Shown here: positions 48,428-59,956 of the stretch, piece after piece
How the letters are laid out: each line of letters begins with the position of its first letter
How positions within the stretch are numbered: position 1 is the first letter of the stretch
Assembly: GCF_017052595.1 (NCBI RefSeq)
Contig: NZ_JAFIDB010000001.1
Span: 124,001 to 188,000 of the forward strand
Origin: Mycoplasma procyoni
GTDB lineage: Bacteria > Bacillota_I > Bacilli_A > Mycoplasmatales > Metamycoplasmataceae
DNA length: 64,000 nucleotides
Direction: 5' to 3'
The notes under the pieces: model-generated
What the model was told of the DNA's origin: nothing
The model's input: only the letters and a program-made list of their open reading frames with translations
Databases searched by the model: none
Translations under genes and position numbers: made by a program

Positions 48428-49864
48428 TTATTGAGTTTCTTTGTTTAATTCTTGGTGTTTTTGTTTAATTTTGTTTAACACAAAGTTTAATCATCAATTG
48501 CTTGCAACTCCTGTTTCATAGAAGTATGCAGGAGATGTAGTTGGTCCAAAAATTGCAATAAAGATGTCTGAAAGCATTTTTGTTTCTTCATTTTCAACTC
48601 ATTCTCCTGTTGCTCAAGATTTGGCAGTTTTTCTAATTTTTGACAGTTTTAGATATTGTTCTACATAGTTATATGTTTTTTCTGCATCGTCAACAACTGT
48701 TGAGTAGCTTGCTTTGTTTTCATCTGTAATGTTTAGTTTTTCAAACTCATCGATTTTTTTGTCAATTTCATCTTTGATGTAAGCTCAGATTTTTTTGAAC
48801 GTTACTTTAAAGTAATCGTAAGCTTGAATTGCTTTTTTCATGTTTTCATAGCTTGTTAAGCCTTTGTTTTCTTCAAAGGATTGACGATAAGTGTTGAAGT
48901 CAACAATACTAAACCCTTCTACCCCTTTAAAAGGCTGTGCTTTACCGAATGAAACATTACTAATTGCTAAAATTGAAATATCAGATTCGGGGTTGTATTG
49001 AGAACTGTTTAGTCCAACGTTTTTAACAATGTTTTCTTTTTCTTTGTAATCTTCTGTTCCTTTTCAAACTTCAACTACTTTTTGTTTAATTTCTTGTATT
49101 TGCTCATCTGTAATGTTTGAAGAAGAATCGTTTGCTTTTTGTTTTTCTAGTTCTTCAATTTTCTTAATAGAATCGCTTACAAACACTGCGGCAGTTTCTT
49201 CTCCTGATTTATAAGCAGTTTTTAGATCTACTTCAAGCTGTTTTAGTTTTAGTTGTTCAAGACTTGATATTGCAGCTATAGTTTCCTTGAGAGCTTTTAG
49301 CTCATTTATTTTTGCTTCAAGTTCTTTATATTTTTCTTCGCTTGGATTATTTTTGTTTAATTCTTTATATAAAATAGAAATTGCATTATCAATTTTATCT
49401 TCTTCTATTTTCTTTAAAGTTTTTAGAGTTTGAATAGATACTTCATTGTTTTTATCGGCTGAAGCTGTTTTTCTGGCGAGTTCTATATAATCCTTTGTAA
49501 AAAAATCTAAAAGACTAAAGAATTCTTCTTTTTCAAAGTCTTTTAGATTATTGTTTTTTGTATCTAAAAGATCTAATTCTGCTTTAAGTTGAGTATATAA
49601 ATCATTATTATTGTCTTTTAAAGACTCGATTTGAGTATTTAGAGCATCTAAATAAGCTTTGTTTTGTTTAAGAATATTTTCTTTGGATTGTTTAATTAAA
49701 TTATCCTTTTGATTTTCTTTGTTATCTTGATTTTGTAGTTGTTTTTGTAGTTGCTTATTTTCAGCGTCCTTCTTGTATACAAAAACACTACTTAGTGTTA
49801 AAGCCGCAGCAATTGTTGTACTAAAAACAAGAACTGCAGCCAGTTTTAAATGTGACTTTTTCAT
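48428..49864 (-). CDS. Signal-anchored coiled-coil surface protein, unknown function
   Basis: A 478-residue protein. A basic start (MKKSHLKLAAVL) and one membrane helix (residues 8-30) without a lipobox Cys place the rest outside the cell. Residues 32-265 are Lys/Glu/Asn/Gln-rich with heptad-like spacing, that is, a long coiled coil. The C-terminal 210 residues are a Trp- and Tyr-containing domain I do not recognise; it ends QKHQELNKETQ. The gene is alone, with its own terminator, and is divergent from pgk. Its type of architecture is common among mycoplasma surface proteins. Confidence 0.7.
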
Positions 49865-50162
49865 TTTTGTTCCTTTTCTTTTGTAACTTACAATTAAGTT
49901 TTTTTAACTTACTAATACAAAATTATATTATTTTTGTGTATTTGTGCAAATATATTGACAAAAAGCAACAAAAATTGCTTAAATTTAGACAAAAAAGTGC
50001 ATTTTTGAAATATATCAAACTTTTTCACAAAAAAACTTTTTAGTCTAAACAAATGTGATTTTTTAAGTTTAATTAAGTTTTAAAATTCTTTTTTATAAAA
50101 AATAAATATGCTAATTTTAAAAAAGTTTTATAATTTAACTATATAGATTAGAAGGAGATCTC
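49865..50162. promoter_or_regulatory. Divergent promoter region; TATAAT box of pgk at 50129-50134
   Basis: About 300 very AT-rich bases between two divergent genes. The only clear signal is TATAAT 29 bases before pgk, followed by the ribosome binding site GAAGGAGATC. No reading frame or RNA structure stands out. Confidence 0.5.
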
Positions 50163-51371
50163 ATGGAATTAAAAAACAGAAAAAAAACAATTAACGATCT
50201 ACAACTTAAAGGAAAAAAAGTTCTTGTTAGAGTTGACTTTAACGTTCCTATTAAAGATGGAAAAATTACTTCAACAAAAAGAATTGTAGCTTCATTACCA
50301 ACACTAAAAAAAGTTATTGCTGAAGGTGGAAAAGCAATCGTTTTCTCACACCTAGGTAGAATTAAAGAAGAAGCTGACAAAGAGAAAAAAAGCTTAAGAC
50401 TTGTTGCTGAAGAATTACAAAAACAACTAAACCAAAAAGTTGTGTTTGTTGACCAAACAAGAGGACCAAAACTTGAAAAAGCTATCAATGAGCTTAAAGA
50501 AGGAGAAGTTCTTTTATTTGAAAACACAAGATTTGAAGACTTAAACGACAAAGCTGAATCAAAAAACAACCCAGAACTTGGAAAATACTGAGCTTCTTTA
50601 GGTGACGTTTTCATTAACGATGCTTTCGGTACAGCACACAGAGCACACGCTTCAAACGTTGGAATTGCAAGCAACATTAAAGAATCTGCAATGGGTTATC
50701 TATTAGAAAAAGAAGTAAACGCACTTTCAAAAATCGTTACAAACCCAGAAAAACCATTTATTGCTATTATTGGTGGAGCTAAAATTTCAGATAAAATCGG
50801 TGTTGTAAGTTCTCTACTACAAAAAGCTGACAAAGTTATTATTGGTGGAGGAATGGCTTATACATTCAACAAAGCACTTGGATTTAACATCGGTACTTCA
50901 TTAGTTGAAGAAGACAAAATTGAATTAGCAAAAGAATATCTACAAAAATTTGGAGACAAAATCGTTCTTCCAGTTGATCACGCTATGGCAAAATCATTCG
51001 AAGATCAACCAAGAATTCTAAACCCTGAAAACCCTCTACAAATTTTAGAAGGAACAATGGGATTAGATATTGATAAATACTCAATCGAATTATTCAAAAA
51101 AGAATTAGAAGGTGCTAAAACAGTTCTTTGAAACGGACCAATGGGAGTTACAGAATTCTCAAACTTCAAATATGGTACAGAAGAAGTTGCAAAAAGCATT
51201 TCTAAATTAACAAACGCTTATTCAGTTATTGGTGGAGGAGACTCTGTAGCTGCTGTTGAAAAATTAGGATTTGAACAAGCATTCAGTCACATTTCAACAG
51301 GTGGTGGAGCTTCTATTGAATTCTTAGAAGGTAAAGAATTACCAGGAATTGCATCAATTCAAAATAAATAA
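50163..51371 (+). CDS. pgk: Phosphoglycerate kinase
   Basis: A 402-residue glycolytic kinase. Motifs in order: [71 protein letters not shown] and the nucleotide-binding [15 protein letters not shown]. One of the Trp positions uses TGA at 51128. ATG 50163 follows AAGGAG. The gene is a single transcription unit with its own promoter and terminator. Confidence 0.97.
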
Positions 51372-51382
51372 TCAAACAAAAC

Positions 51383-51410
51383 AAGTTTAAGCGGTTGCTT
51401 AAACTTTTTT
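51383..51410 (+). terminator. Terminator of pgk
   Basis: AAGTTTAAGC-GGTT-GCTTAAACTT, a 10-bp perfect stem followed by T6. It ends only about 10 bases before the start of the next gene. Confidence 0.9.
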
Positions 51411-51419
51411 GCTCTTAAA

Positions 51420-53435
51420 ATGAAAAACAAAAAATCTTTATTTTTAAGTTCCTTAATTACAATTCCCGCCCTTATTTCAACAGCAATTTCCTGTCAACAA
51501 AGTGACCAAAAAGATCCTAACAAAGACACAAATAATACACCACCAAGCACTCTTTCTCCACAAAACCCTCCTGAAGACAAACCAAAACCAGAACAACCAT
51601 TAAAACCAACAACTCCAACAACTCAAAGTCTTAGTCTCGAATCTTTAGAAACAGAGAAAATAACACAAAATAGTGCAACTATCAAACTTAAGTTCAAAAA
51701 TGCAGACACTAAATTTTCTGCACAAACAAAGTTTGAAATCGGACTTAATAATGCTCAAGCAACTTCAGCATCAAGCTATGATTCTCAAAGTCAAACTGTA
51801 ACATTTGAAGTTTCAAATTTAAACCAAAACACAGAATACACTGTATCTTATATAACTTACAACGGAACTTCCTTTAAAATCAAAGACAAAAAATTTAGCA
51901 CATCAAATTCAAGTCAAACACCACCAACTAAACAAAAAGATGACAAAAAAGAACAACCAACACCACCTGCTTTTCCTGGTGTTTTAGATCTTGAAGCAAT
52001 TACAAAAGGTATTGAAGAAGCTAAAAAACGTAGAGAACAAGAGAATGCAATTACAAAAGAAAGTGCACCTAAAAACACAAATCTCGAACTTTCAGAAACA
52101 GAAGTTTATACTCAATTAAGAGATAGATCTTTTGCAATTTCATTCAATGCAAAAGGTGTTGATCCAACAGATAATTCTCTTAGTTTAGTTGCAACAGAAC
52201 CAACTGGAACTGCTTGACTTTTAGACTATGCTTGAAAAAACAATCAAGAAAATTCTGATGAACTAATACTATTTTTAGCAACTAATGCACACGTTTACTC
52301 AAGAGCATTTAACACCCTTAATGCAAAATGAAAAACAAAATTCCCAGAATATTTTTCAGAACAAAACACAGCTCTTGAAAGCTTTAATATTGGTGTAAAT
52401 AAAGAAAATACAGATATTTCAGCTCATCCAAATGAATACAAACCTTCAAGTGATTCTAAACCTAAATATTTTACAAATGCAACCGTTTCAAACGACGCAG
52501 CTGTTTATGATTATAAATTTAAGCAAAATCACACACAAACAGCAGGAATTTTCGATAATCCTAAAACTGTCTTTGTAGCTTCTAATTTCTATGATGATGC
52601 TACAAATAAAGCTATTATAGACAAAAAACACTTATCAGAAAAAGATAAAGAATACACTGTTGGAAAGGATTTTGCTGTATTTTCACTCAAAATTCACTAC
52701 AAAAAACTTGCTGAAGAATCTAAAACAAATACTGATTTAGAAGTTCTTAAAAAAGCAATTGATAGAGCTACAAAATCTTTAAAAGACTCAATTAGTTCTA
52801 TTAAATCTAAAAACAATATTCCAAACCATGACAACGGTTCTTCACCTTTTATTTCTGTTGATTATCCTTCTAAATGATTTAAAAATGAAGATGCTAATTT
52901 ATCAAAATACAGCTCAAATTCTAATTCTTACGCAAACACAAGATCTATTTATATTGCAGGTTTCCCATCAGAAAGCAATTCTCAATACTTCATGCGAAAC
53001 TATCCTTCTGGTCTTCAAAAACCCGAAAACGTCTTTAAACAAGGAAACTTTATTCAAAGTTCAAATGTTTCAAACAGTCTAAAAAATAATAGAGAAATTT
53101 TAGGAATAGGAACTGTTGGAATGATTGATAATAGTTCCCTTTACTTTGGAGCATCTGGATCAATGGCTCTAAATGAATATGGATTAATTGTTGGAATTTT
53201 CTCTACTGTTGCGGGTTCTGTTTCATTTGGTGATTTATCAAAACAAGGTGGAATAACTTTCTTAAGCGAAGCTGTTGATGATGATCTAAAAGATTCTTAT
53301 GCACACAATTTAATTGATGGAAGCGACAAAAACAAATATCCAAAACAAGCAAAATCATACAGACAAAACTTAAAAGAATTTAAAGAAGAATACAGTGAGT
53401 TTAGTCGCACCGCACTTTTCCCTGAAGGAATCTAA
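51420..53435 (+). CDS. DUF31/MIP-like serine protease lipoprotein with fibronectin III-like domain
   Basis: A 671-residue lipoprotein: signal peptide with lipobox AISC at about residue 25, a Pro/Lys/Thr-rich linker (30-75), a fibronectin III-like domain (about 75-165) and a DUF31 trypsin-like domain. The triad can be read as His291 in ATNAHV, Asp417 in KDFAVF and Ser579 in FGASGS. DUF31 proteins include MIP, the mycoplasma protease that cuts antibody heavy chains after the MIB protein captures IgG. No MIB gene is nearby, so antibody as target is only a guess. No ribosome binding site is visible; the ATG follows the pgk terminator directly. Confidence 0.85.
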
Positions 53436-53462
53436 AAAGCCTTATTCACGCATATTTTTGAC

Positions 53463-53494
53463 AAAAAACACTCCTTTTTTAGGGGGTGTTTTGT
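53463..53494. terminator. Bidirectional terminator between DUF31 lipoprotein and tsaD
   Basis: AACACTCC pairs with GGGTGTT across T-rich loop sequence, with T-runs on both strands, between convergent genes. Confidence 0.7.
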
Positions 53495-54439
53495 TTATTT
53501 TTCTTTTGAGTTTTTGAGATATATTTCAGCTGCTTTTGCAATCATTGCTCCATTATCGGTGCAGTATTCAAATTTAGGAATTATTACGTTTGAGTGTAGT
53601 TTTTGAAACTCTTGTCTTAATAATTTATTAGCTGAAACACCACCAGCTAAAACAATTGATTCAACATTATATTCCTTTATCGCTTTAGAAAACTTTTCTA
53701 AAACATACTCAACAACAAACCTCTGAAAAGAAGCTGCTATTTCCTTTACAGGAACTACTTCTTTTCTGTTTTCATAACCATTAATGATGTTGATTACTTG
53801 TGTTTTTAAACCACTTAAAGAAAAGTCATATTCATTTTCTGTTTTTGGCTTTGTTAAGCTTAAAAAGTGCGATAATTCTGTATTTTCTCAATAAATTTTA
53901 TCAATTATTGGACCACCAGGAAAACCAAGTCCCAGCCTTCTAGCAACTTTATCATAAGCTTCACCAACTGCATCATCCAGTGTTTCTCCTATAATTTCTA
54001 AATTAGCAGAATCTTTAGCATAAATTATTTGGCTATGCCCTCCAGAAACTAATAACCCAAGTGCTGGAAACTTAATTTCATTATCAATTGCACCAGAGAA
54101 AAAATGACCATCAAGATGATTTACAGGAACTAAAGGAACACTAAGTGAAATAGCAATTGCATTTGCAAATAAATAACCAATTTGTAGTGCACCTATTAAG
54201 CCTGGTTTTTGTGTATAAGCTACATAATCAATCTTTTTAAGATCATAAAAAGATTTGATTTCTTCTAAAATAACAGCAACATTATTTACATGTTCTCTTG
54301 AAGCGATTTCCGGAATTGTTCCTCCGTATTTTGCGTGAATTTCAATCTGACTAAAAATAATATTTTTGATTATTTTTCCATTTTCTAATATTGCTACAGC
54401 ACTATCATCGTGTGATGTTTCTATTCCTAAAATTACCAT
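53495..54439 (-). CDS. tsaD: tRNA N6-adenosine threonylcarbamoyltransferase TsaD
   Basis: A 314-residue Kae1/TsaD ATPase-fold protein that makes t6A at position 37 of ANN-decoding tRNAs. It starts MVILGIETSHDDSAVAILE; the metal His pair is NHLDGHFFSG; LLVSGGHSQIIYAKDS and GEAYDKVARRLGLGFPGGP follow. ATG 54439 follows AAAAGGAGGAAAA. It is a single gene between terminators. Confidence 0.96.
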
Positions 54440-54481
54440 TTTTCCTCCTTTTTAGTTATTAAATTATAAACAAACAAAAAG

Positions 54482-54506
54482 AAAAAATGCAACATTTGTT
54501 GCATTA
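54482..54506 (-). terminator. Terminator of the PEBP-fold lipoprotein
   Basis: ATGCAAC-ATTT-GTTGCAT hairpin, then T6 on the minus strand, just after the stop. Confidence 0.85.
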
Positions 54507-54509
54507 AAT

Positions 54510-55886
54510 TTATTTAAGTTTAAATTCTAATTTTCCTTCTGCAATTACAGAACCTTTGGCTTGGTGTAAATAACTTCCTAAAACATCATAACTTCCTGGA
54601 TTTTGTCCATTGTCTGGTTCTTGATTTGAAGGTTGATTTTTAGTAAGTTTTTTGTCAAGAGCATAAACTCTAAGAATGTATTTTGATGAATTTTCGTTTG
54701 TTAAGTTTTCAAATTTAGCTAAAGCATATTTTTTGATTAATGCAGAGTAGTTTTGTGCACCTGGTTGTTCAAAGTTTTCATTATTTCCTGAATGTAATAA
54801 AGCTTGCGCAAAGAAACCGCTTAATGAGTTTTCAAAGTTATTTGTTGTGTCTTCATCTTTGATTTCAACAGACGCAAGTTCAACTTTGTCTCCTGAAGCA
54901 GGATTTTCAATGTTAACTTTTCCTCAAAGAACCATTCCCACATTTTCTGAATGTTCTGATTCTGATCAGCTTTCAAGAGCTAATAAATAACTTTTAGCAC
55001 CTTCAACTTTATTTCATGATAAAGGTAAAGTTTTTCCACTAACTTCATTTTCATTAATACTTGCAACGTATTCTGATTTTAGAATTCCGTTTTCAAGTCC
55101 TGTTGTTTCAATGTCAATTTTCTTTAGTTCCTCTGATTTGTATAAAGAACCATTAGATGCATTTGTCCCGTATGAGAAGTTTAAAACACCTTCTGCAACA
55201 ACTTTGTTTTCAATCGCTTTATAGAAATTGTTTGCAAAGTATTTGTTGTTTCGAGATTCAGGATTAATTGTTTCTGTATTTAGAGCAAAGACTCTTAGTT
55301 CATAAATGTGAGCTGCAGGTGGGTTTGGTCCTTCATAAGAGTTTTGTGCTGTTTTTGGTTCACCTGTAAGCACAGAAGATGGATTAGAAAATTCTAATTG
55401 TTTGATGTTAGTGTTTGTATTTGTTTTAGAAAAGTCTGCTTCTAAAGTTGTTTGAGTTGCTGGAATGTTGAAAATTCCTCAGTGAGAATAAATTCCTCCA
55501 ATTACTTCAGTTGCCATTTTATCAACTAAAATAACTGCATAAGATTTAGCACCTTCTACAGCGTTTCAACTTAGCGGTAAGCTTTTTCCTTTTGAGTTTT
55601 GACTTGCAGCATATTGAGTATCGCTTAAAACTCCATTTTGGATTGCACTTGAGTTAATTTTAATTGAATACACTTCGTTTTTGTTTTCTGTAACAGGTTG
55701 GTTTCCTGTTTTTGGTTTTTCTTCAGGTTTACCTGGTTTTTGTTCAGGTGTTCCTGGGTTATTTGGTTCAACAGGTTGTGTCATATCTTCTCCTGTTGAT
55801 GGTTTTGCTGGATTACATGCAACCACTCCAAAAGTAGCTACAGCAACAGCAGGTAAAGATAATAGTAAGCTTTTAATTTTTTTCAT
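54510..55886 (-). CDS. Lipoprotein with two tandem PEBP (YbhB/YbcL)-like domains
   Basis: A 458-residue lipoprotein. Signal peptide MKKIKSLLLSLPAVAVATFG with lipobox Cys in VVACN (about residue 24), a Pro-rich linker to about residue 65, then two related domains. Domain 1 (70-225) has GKSLPLSWNAVEGAKSYAVI, SHWGIFNIPA and EGPNPPAAHIYELRVFAL, the PEBP pattern of LSW, HW..NIP and GPxPP-H-Y. Domain 2 (240-458) repeats SGKTLPLSWNKVEGAKSYLL and KYILRVYALD but lost the HW and GPxPP motifs. The first domain should keep a ligand pocket, the second probably not. The ligand is unknown. Confidence 0.8.
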
Positions 55887-56017
55887 ATATTGTTCCTTTT
55901 AATTTATGTGCGATAAATTATATAGAAAATTTCTTTAATCAAAAGAAAAATCGCATATTTTTTGTTTGTTTAGTAAACAAACTTAAAAAATCTTTTAGTA
56001 TTATTTTTGCAATAATA

Positions 56018-56023
56018 TATAAT
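56018..56023 (+). promoter_or_regulatory. -10 box of prfA (leaderless start likely)
   Basis: TATAAT ends nine bases before the prfA ATG at 56032, leaving no room for a ribosome binding site, so the mRNA would start at or next to the ATG. A second ATG is four codons downstream. Confidence 0.55.
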
Positions 56024-56031
56024 TAAATAAT

Positions 56032-57108
56032 ATGGAAAATTCAATGTACAAATCACTTTCTGCAATTAAAGAAAAGTATAAAGAACTTAATGATAAATTA
56101 ATGGACCCAAAAGTAATGGAGGATATTAAAAAATATACTCAAATAAACAGAGAAATCTCTTCAATTAGAGATATTGTTGAAACTTTTGAAAAGTATCAAC
56201 AATACGAAACAAGCTTAAAAGATGCAAAGCTTCTTTTGGCTGAAAAAGATGAAGAACTTGTTGCAATGGCAAAAATGGAAATTGCAAACTCCGAAGAGCA
56301 AATGCCAATCTTAGAAAAAGAATTAATTATTCTTTTGCTTCCTAAAGATGAAAACGATGACAGAAACGTTATTATGGAAATCAGAGGGGCGGCTGGTGGA
56401 GATGAAGCTAACATTTTTGCTGGAGACCTTTTCAAAATCTATTCTAAATGAGCTGATGCAAATGATATGAACATCAAAATCCTTGATTCAACTTTTGCTA
56501 CAGCTGGAGGATTTAGTCAAATCGTTTTCTCTGTAAGCGGTGAAAAAGCCTACTCAAAACTTAAATTTGAATCTGGAGTTCACAGGGTTCAAAGAATTCC
56601 TGAAACAGAAACACAAGGAAGAGTTCATACATCAACTGTTACAGTAACTGTTATGCCTGAAGCTGATGAAGATGTAGAAATCGAAATCAATCCAGCGGAT
56701 TTAAGAATTGATACTTTTAGATCTTCTGGAGCTGGAGGTCAATCAGTTAACACAACAGACTCCGCTGTTAGAATTACACACATTCCTACAGGAATTATCG
56801 CAAGTTCACAAGATGGAAGAAGTCAAATTGCCAACAAAGAATTAGCAATGAAAATTCTTAAATCAAGACTTTATGATGCTGAAATTCAAAGAAAGCAAGA
56901 AGTTGAAGGAGCATTTAGAAAGCTTGCTGGTTCTGGAGCAAGAAGTGAAAAAATCAGAACTTACAACTATCCTCAAGACAGAATCACAGATCACAGAATT
57001 GGTTTCTCTACTTCTTTAAAAACAGTTATTTCTGGGCAACTTAACCCAATCATTGAAGCTCTTTTAGCTGAAGAACAAGCAGAAAAAATCCAAAATGCAG
57101 GACTATAA
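56032..57108 (+). CDS. prfA: Peptide chain release factor 1
   Basis: A 358-residue class I release factor. The GGQ motif is [14 protein letters not shown] (residues 235-237). The stop-recognition tripeptide reads PET at 190-192 in [10 protein letters not shown], the RF1 equivalent of PxT; this recognises UAA and UAG. That agrees with TGA coding for Trp and with the absence of RF2 in mycoplasmas. Its end overlaps prmC by 14 bases. Confidence 0.96.
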
Positions 57109-57826
57109 TAAAAGAAAGAACGAACTTTTGCATGAAAAAGTTCGTTATTCTTTACCTTTAGAAATTTCTAAACAAGAAGAAGAACTTTTAAAGACCGATA
57201 CACCCATTCAAAAGATAATTTCCTTTGTAGAAATGCAAAACGTAAAGATTAACGTTAATCACAAAGTATTGATTCCTAGATATGAAACAGAGGAAGTTAT
57301 TTTAGAAGCTTATAAATATATAAACAAAGAATCTAAAGTATTAGATCTTTGTTGTGGAAGCGGTTTTATAGGAATAGTAATTTCCAAAAATACAGGTTGT
57401 AGTGTGGTTTTTGGTGATATTGATGATCAAGCAATAGAGCAAACAAAAGAAAATGCACTACAAAACAAAATAGAAAATTATCAAGTTTTTAAAAGTGATT
57501 TGTTTACTCAAATTCCTAAACAAAAATTTGATTTAATAATTTCTAATCCACCTTATATTCCTGAAAATATAACTCTTGATTCTTCTGTTTTAAATCATGA
57601 ACCTCATCATGCACTTTTTGCTAAAAATAATGGAAATTATTTTTATCAAAAAATAGTTGAGCAAGCATGTGAATATCTAAATAAAAATGGTGCTTTAATC
57701 TTTGAAATCTCACATTGAAACTTAGATTTTTTTAATAGTTTAAAAGACAATAAAAATCTTTCCATTGAAATCAAAAATGATATCAATCAAAAAGAAAGAA
57801 TAGCGATAATTAGATTCAATAATTAA
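57095..57826 (+). CDS. prmC: Release factor glutamine methyltransferase PrmC
   Basis: A 243-residue SAM-dependent enzyme that methylates the Gln of the GGQ motif of RF1. It has the SAM motif [15 protein letters not shown] and the catalytic NPPYIPENI, as in HemK/PrmC. It is shorter than the roughly 280 residues of other bacteria; the N-terminal domain is reduced. Its start lies within prfA, so enzyme and substrate are co-translated. Confidence 0.94.
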
Positions 57827-57861
57827 CAGAGGGAATAAATATCCCTTATCTAATTTAAATT

Positions 57862-57905
57862 AAACAGAAAATTTAACAATGCATTTGTTGAGTTTTCTGT
57901 TTTTC
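57862..57905 (+). terminator. Terminator of prfA-prmC
   Basis: AAACAGAAAA pairs with TTTTCTGTTT around an inner AACAA/TTGTT stem, then T5. It separates prmC from the hsdS cassettes. Confidence 0.75.
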
Positions 57906-57957
57906 TTTAGATTTGTTGCTGTGTCATTTATTGAGAAAATTACTCTAATTTCGTTCT

Positions 57958-57971
57958 ATAGTTAACACTAT
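57958..57971 (+). repeat. hsdS recombination core a
   Basis: The 14-bp sequence ATAGTTAACACTAT, partly palindromic around GTTAAC. To its right the homology with cores b and c continues for about 40 bases (encoding SSVDDLIEKYE); to its left the sequence is unrelated. Confidence 0.85.
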
Positions 57972-58554
57972 AAGTAGTGTTGATGATTTGATAGAAAAAT
58001 ATGAGAGAATCATAGGTGAAATAGCCAATTTCAGTGATTTTATTTACAATAAATATGAAAATGAAATAAAGGATAATTTAGTTTTAGGAAAAGATGCGCT
58101 GTCAATTCAAACAGGAAAATTAAATGCAAATCAGGCAACAGATAAAGGGGAATATCCATTCTATACCTGTGGAAAAGATGTGTTGAAAATTGATAATTAT
58201 TCCTTTGATGGAGATTCAATAATCTTAGCAGGAAATGGCGAAATTTCAGTTAAGTACTATGATGGAAAATTTGATGCATATCAAAGAACTTATGTAATTA
58301 AGACAAATTCCTTTTTCTTTCTTTTTCTCAAAGAATTTGAAAAGAGAGTTGATGAATTTAAAAACGGTTCTCAAGGTTCTGTTATTAAATTCATAACAAA
58401 AAGCATGATTGAAAATGTTAATATTGAAACAAATGAAAACTCTAATACTTTCAATAATAATTTAAAGTTATTGTATAAATTAAAAATTAATTATCAAAAA
58501 AATATATCTACTTTGCAAAAAATCAAATCAACACTTTTATCTAAATATTTCTAA
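57958..58554 (+). pseudogene. hsdS: Silent hsdS 3' half (C2): second target-recognition domain
   Basis: An open frame from the core (IVNTISSVDDLIEKYERIIG) to a TAA at 58552-58554, with no promoter or start of its own. It holds one target-recognition domain (NANQATDKGEYPFYTCGKDV, then GNGEISVKYYDGKFD) and the closing helix LQKIKSTLLSKYF shared by all 3' halves. It stands on the opposite strand to the complete hsdS, ready to be joined by inversion at the cores. No frame defects are present, so it is a functional reserve, not decayed. Confidence 0.85.
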
Positions 58555-58568
58555 ATAGTTAACACTAT
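58555..58568 (+). repeat. hsdS recombination core b
   Basis: ATAGTTAACACTAT directly after the stop codon of the preceding silent half. It begins the second silent half. Confidence 0.85.
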
Positions 58569-59127
58569 AAGTAGTGTTGATGATTTGATAGAGAAATATG
58601 AGAAAAAGTTGTCTCTTCTAGATAAAAACGGAAGTCTTTACTATCAAAAACAATTGTTGTTAAAAACTAAAGAAATTCCAGTTGGACAAACAAGTATTTC
58701 ATATGGAAAGTCAATAACACAAAATAACCGAAATAAAGGAAAATTCCCTTTATTTGGTTCAAATGGAATTATTGAGTACATTGATGAATGAAACACTAAA
58801 AAGGCTGTTATTTTCGGTTGCAGAGGAACTTTAGGAAATATATTTTTCAATAGCGATGAATGTTTTGTTCTTAATACATCATTTTACATTGAGGACAGTG
58901 AAAATTATGGGAATATTTTCTTTTCGTTAAAGAAACAAAAAGGATTTGTGGACTTAGCAACAGGAGCAGCACAGCCTCAATTAACTATCGAAAATATAAA
59001 AAACGAAAAACTTCTTTTTATTGAAAACAACAGGTTAAATACTTTTTTAGAATTGATGAGCAAATATCAAAAAACGATTAAATTACTAAAACAAATTAAA
59101 GAAATTTTGCTCAGCAAATACTTTTAA
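58555..59127 (+). pseudogene. hsdS: Silent hsdS 3' half (C3): second target-recognition domain
   Basis: Frame from the core through SSVDDLIEKYEKKLSLLDKN to a TAA at 59125-59127. The recognition domain reads GKSITQNNRNKGKFPLFGSN and later FGCRGTLGNIFFNSDECF; the closing helix is LLKQIKEILLSKYF. It differs in sequence from both other 3' halves, so it should bring a third half-specificity. It lacks a start and promoter in the present orientation. Confidence 0.85.
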
Positions 59128-59154
59128 AATACCTCCAAAAAAGGAGGTATTTTT
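59126..59154. terminator. Bidirectional terminator between silent hsdS half and recombinase gene
   Basis: AAAATACCTCC-AAAAAA-GGAGGTATTTTT hairpin with T-runs on both strands; it ends both convergent frames. Confidence 0.8.
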
Positions 59155-59955
59155 CTATCAATCCACTATTTGATCAACAATTTCTTGTTGTTCTTCACTT
59201 GTTTTTCTTAAATAAATTCTAGTTGTTTCTATTGATTCATGTCCTAATAAATCAGCTAATAGAGCAATATCTTTTCTTTTTTCAAGGAAATTCTTTGCAA
59301 ATCTGTGTCTAAAAGAGTGTGGATACACTACTTTTAGATTCATTTTGTATCTTTTTGCAAAGATTTTGAGTTGATGTGCAATTCCTCTTGCACTTATTCT
59401 CTCTTTTCATTTATTTAAGAAAATATAACCATCTGTTCTTCCTATATTCTCATAATACTCAAGAGCTTTAGTCTTGAGTTTTTTGGGAATAAAGATTCTT
59501 CTGATCTTTCCTGATTTTGTGTAGATATCTATGTAACCTCTTTTGATGTGTTCAAATTTGAATTGCACTAATTCAGAGATTCTGGCTCCTGTTGCTCCTA
59601 AAAACCTAACAACAAAGTATCAATCATACTCTTTGTTTTTTCAGAGCTTATTTTTTAAAAATTCATAATCAGCATCGCTGATTACATTTTCTAAAAATTG
59701 CTTATTTTGAATTTTGATATACTTTAATTTTAGTTTTTCTTTATTCAAAAATTCAAGATATTTATTGATGCCTTGAATTCTTAAATTAACTGTTTTTCCT
59801 TTATATTCATCAACTAAAATTGATTTAAAGCTTAGTAAATTCTGTTTGTTAATTTCCTCAAAATGGGAGCAATAGAAGTCAACAGACTTTAAATAAGAAC
59901 TAATGGTGTTGATAGATAAATTTTGATTTAATAAATATTTTTTAAAATCTTTCAT
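59155..59955 (-). CDS. Tyrosine site-specific recombinase (XerC/HvsR-like), hsdS inverting enzyme
   Basis: A 266-residue integrase. The N-terminal SAM-like DNA-binding domain starts MKDFKKYLLNQNLSINTISS. The catalytic Arg is in GATGARISELV; HSFRHRFAKNF holds the second His/Arg pair, LLGHESIETTRIY the third His and the nucleophilic Tyr. The gene lies within the set of hsdS halves; recombinases in this place invert hsdS in Mycoplasma pulmonis and other bacteria. ATG 59955 is preceded by GGAGG 10 bases upstream, which overlaps the terminator stem of hsdS. Action on the 14-bp cores is inferred. Confidence 0.9.
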
Positions 59956-59956
59956 A

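Noticed and set aside
50135-50677. Long minus-strand frame opposite pgk
   Set aside because: Antisense shadow of a highly conserved glycolytic gene.
57958-59127. Decayed hsdS pseudogenes
   Set aside because: The frames are open from the recombination core to the stop, so they are silent cassettes; the type pseudogene is used only because they lack their own start.
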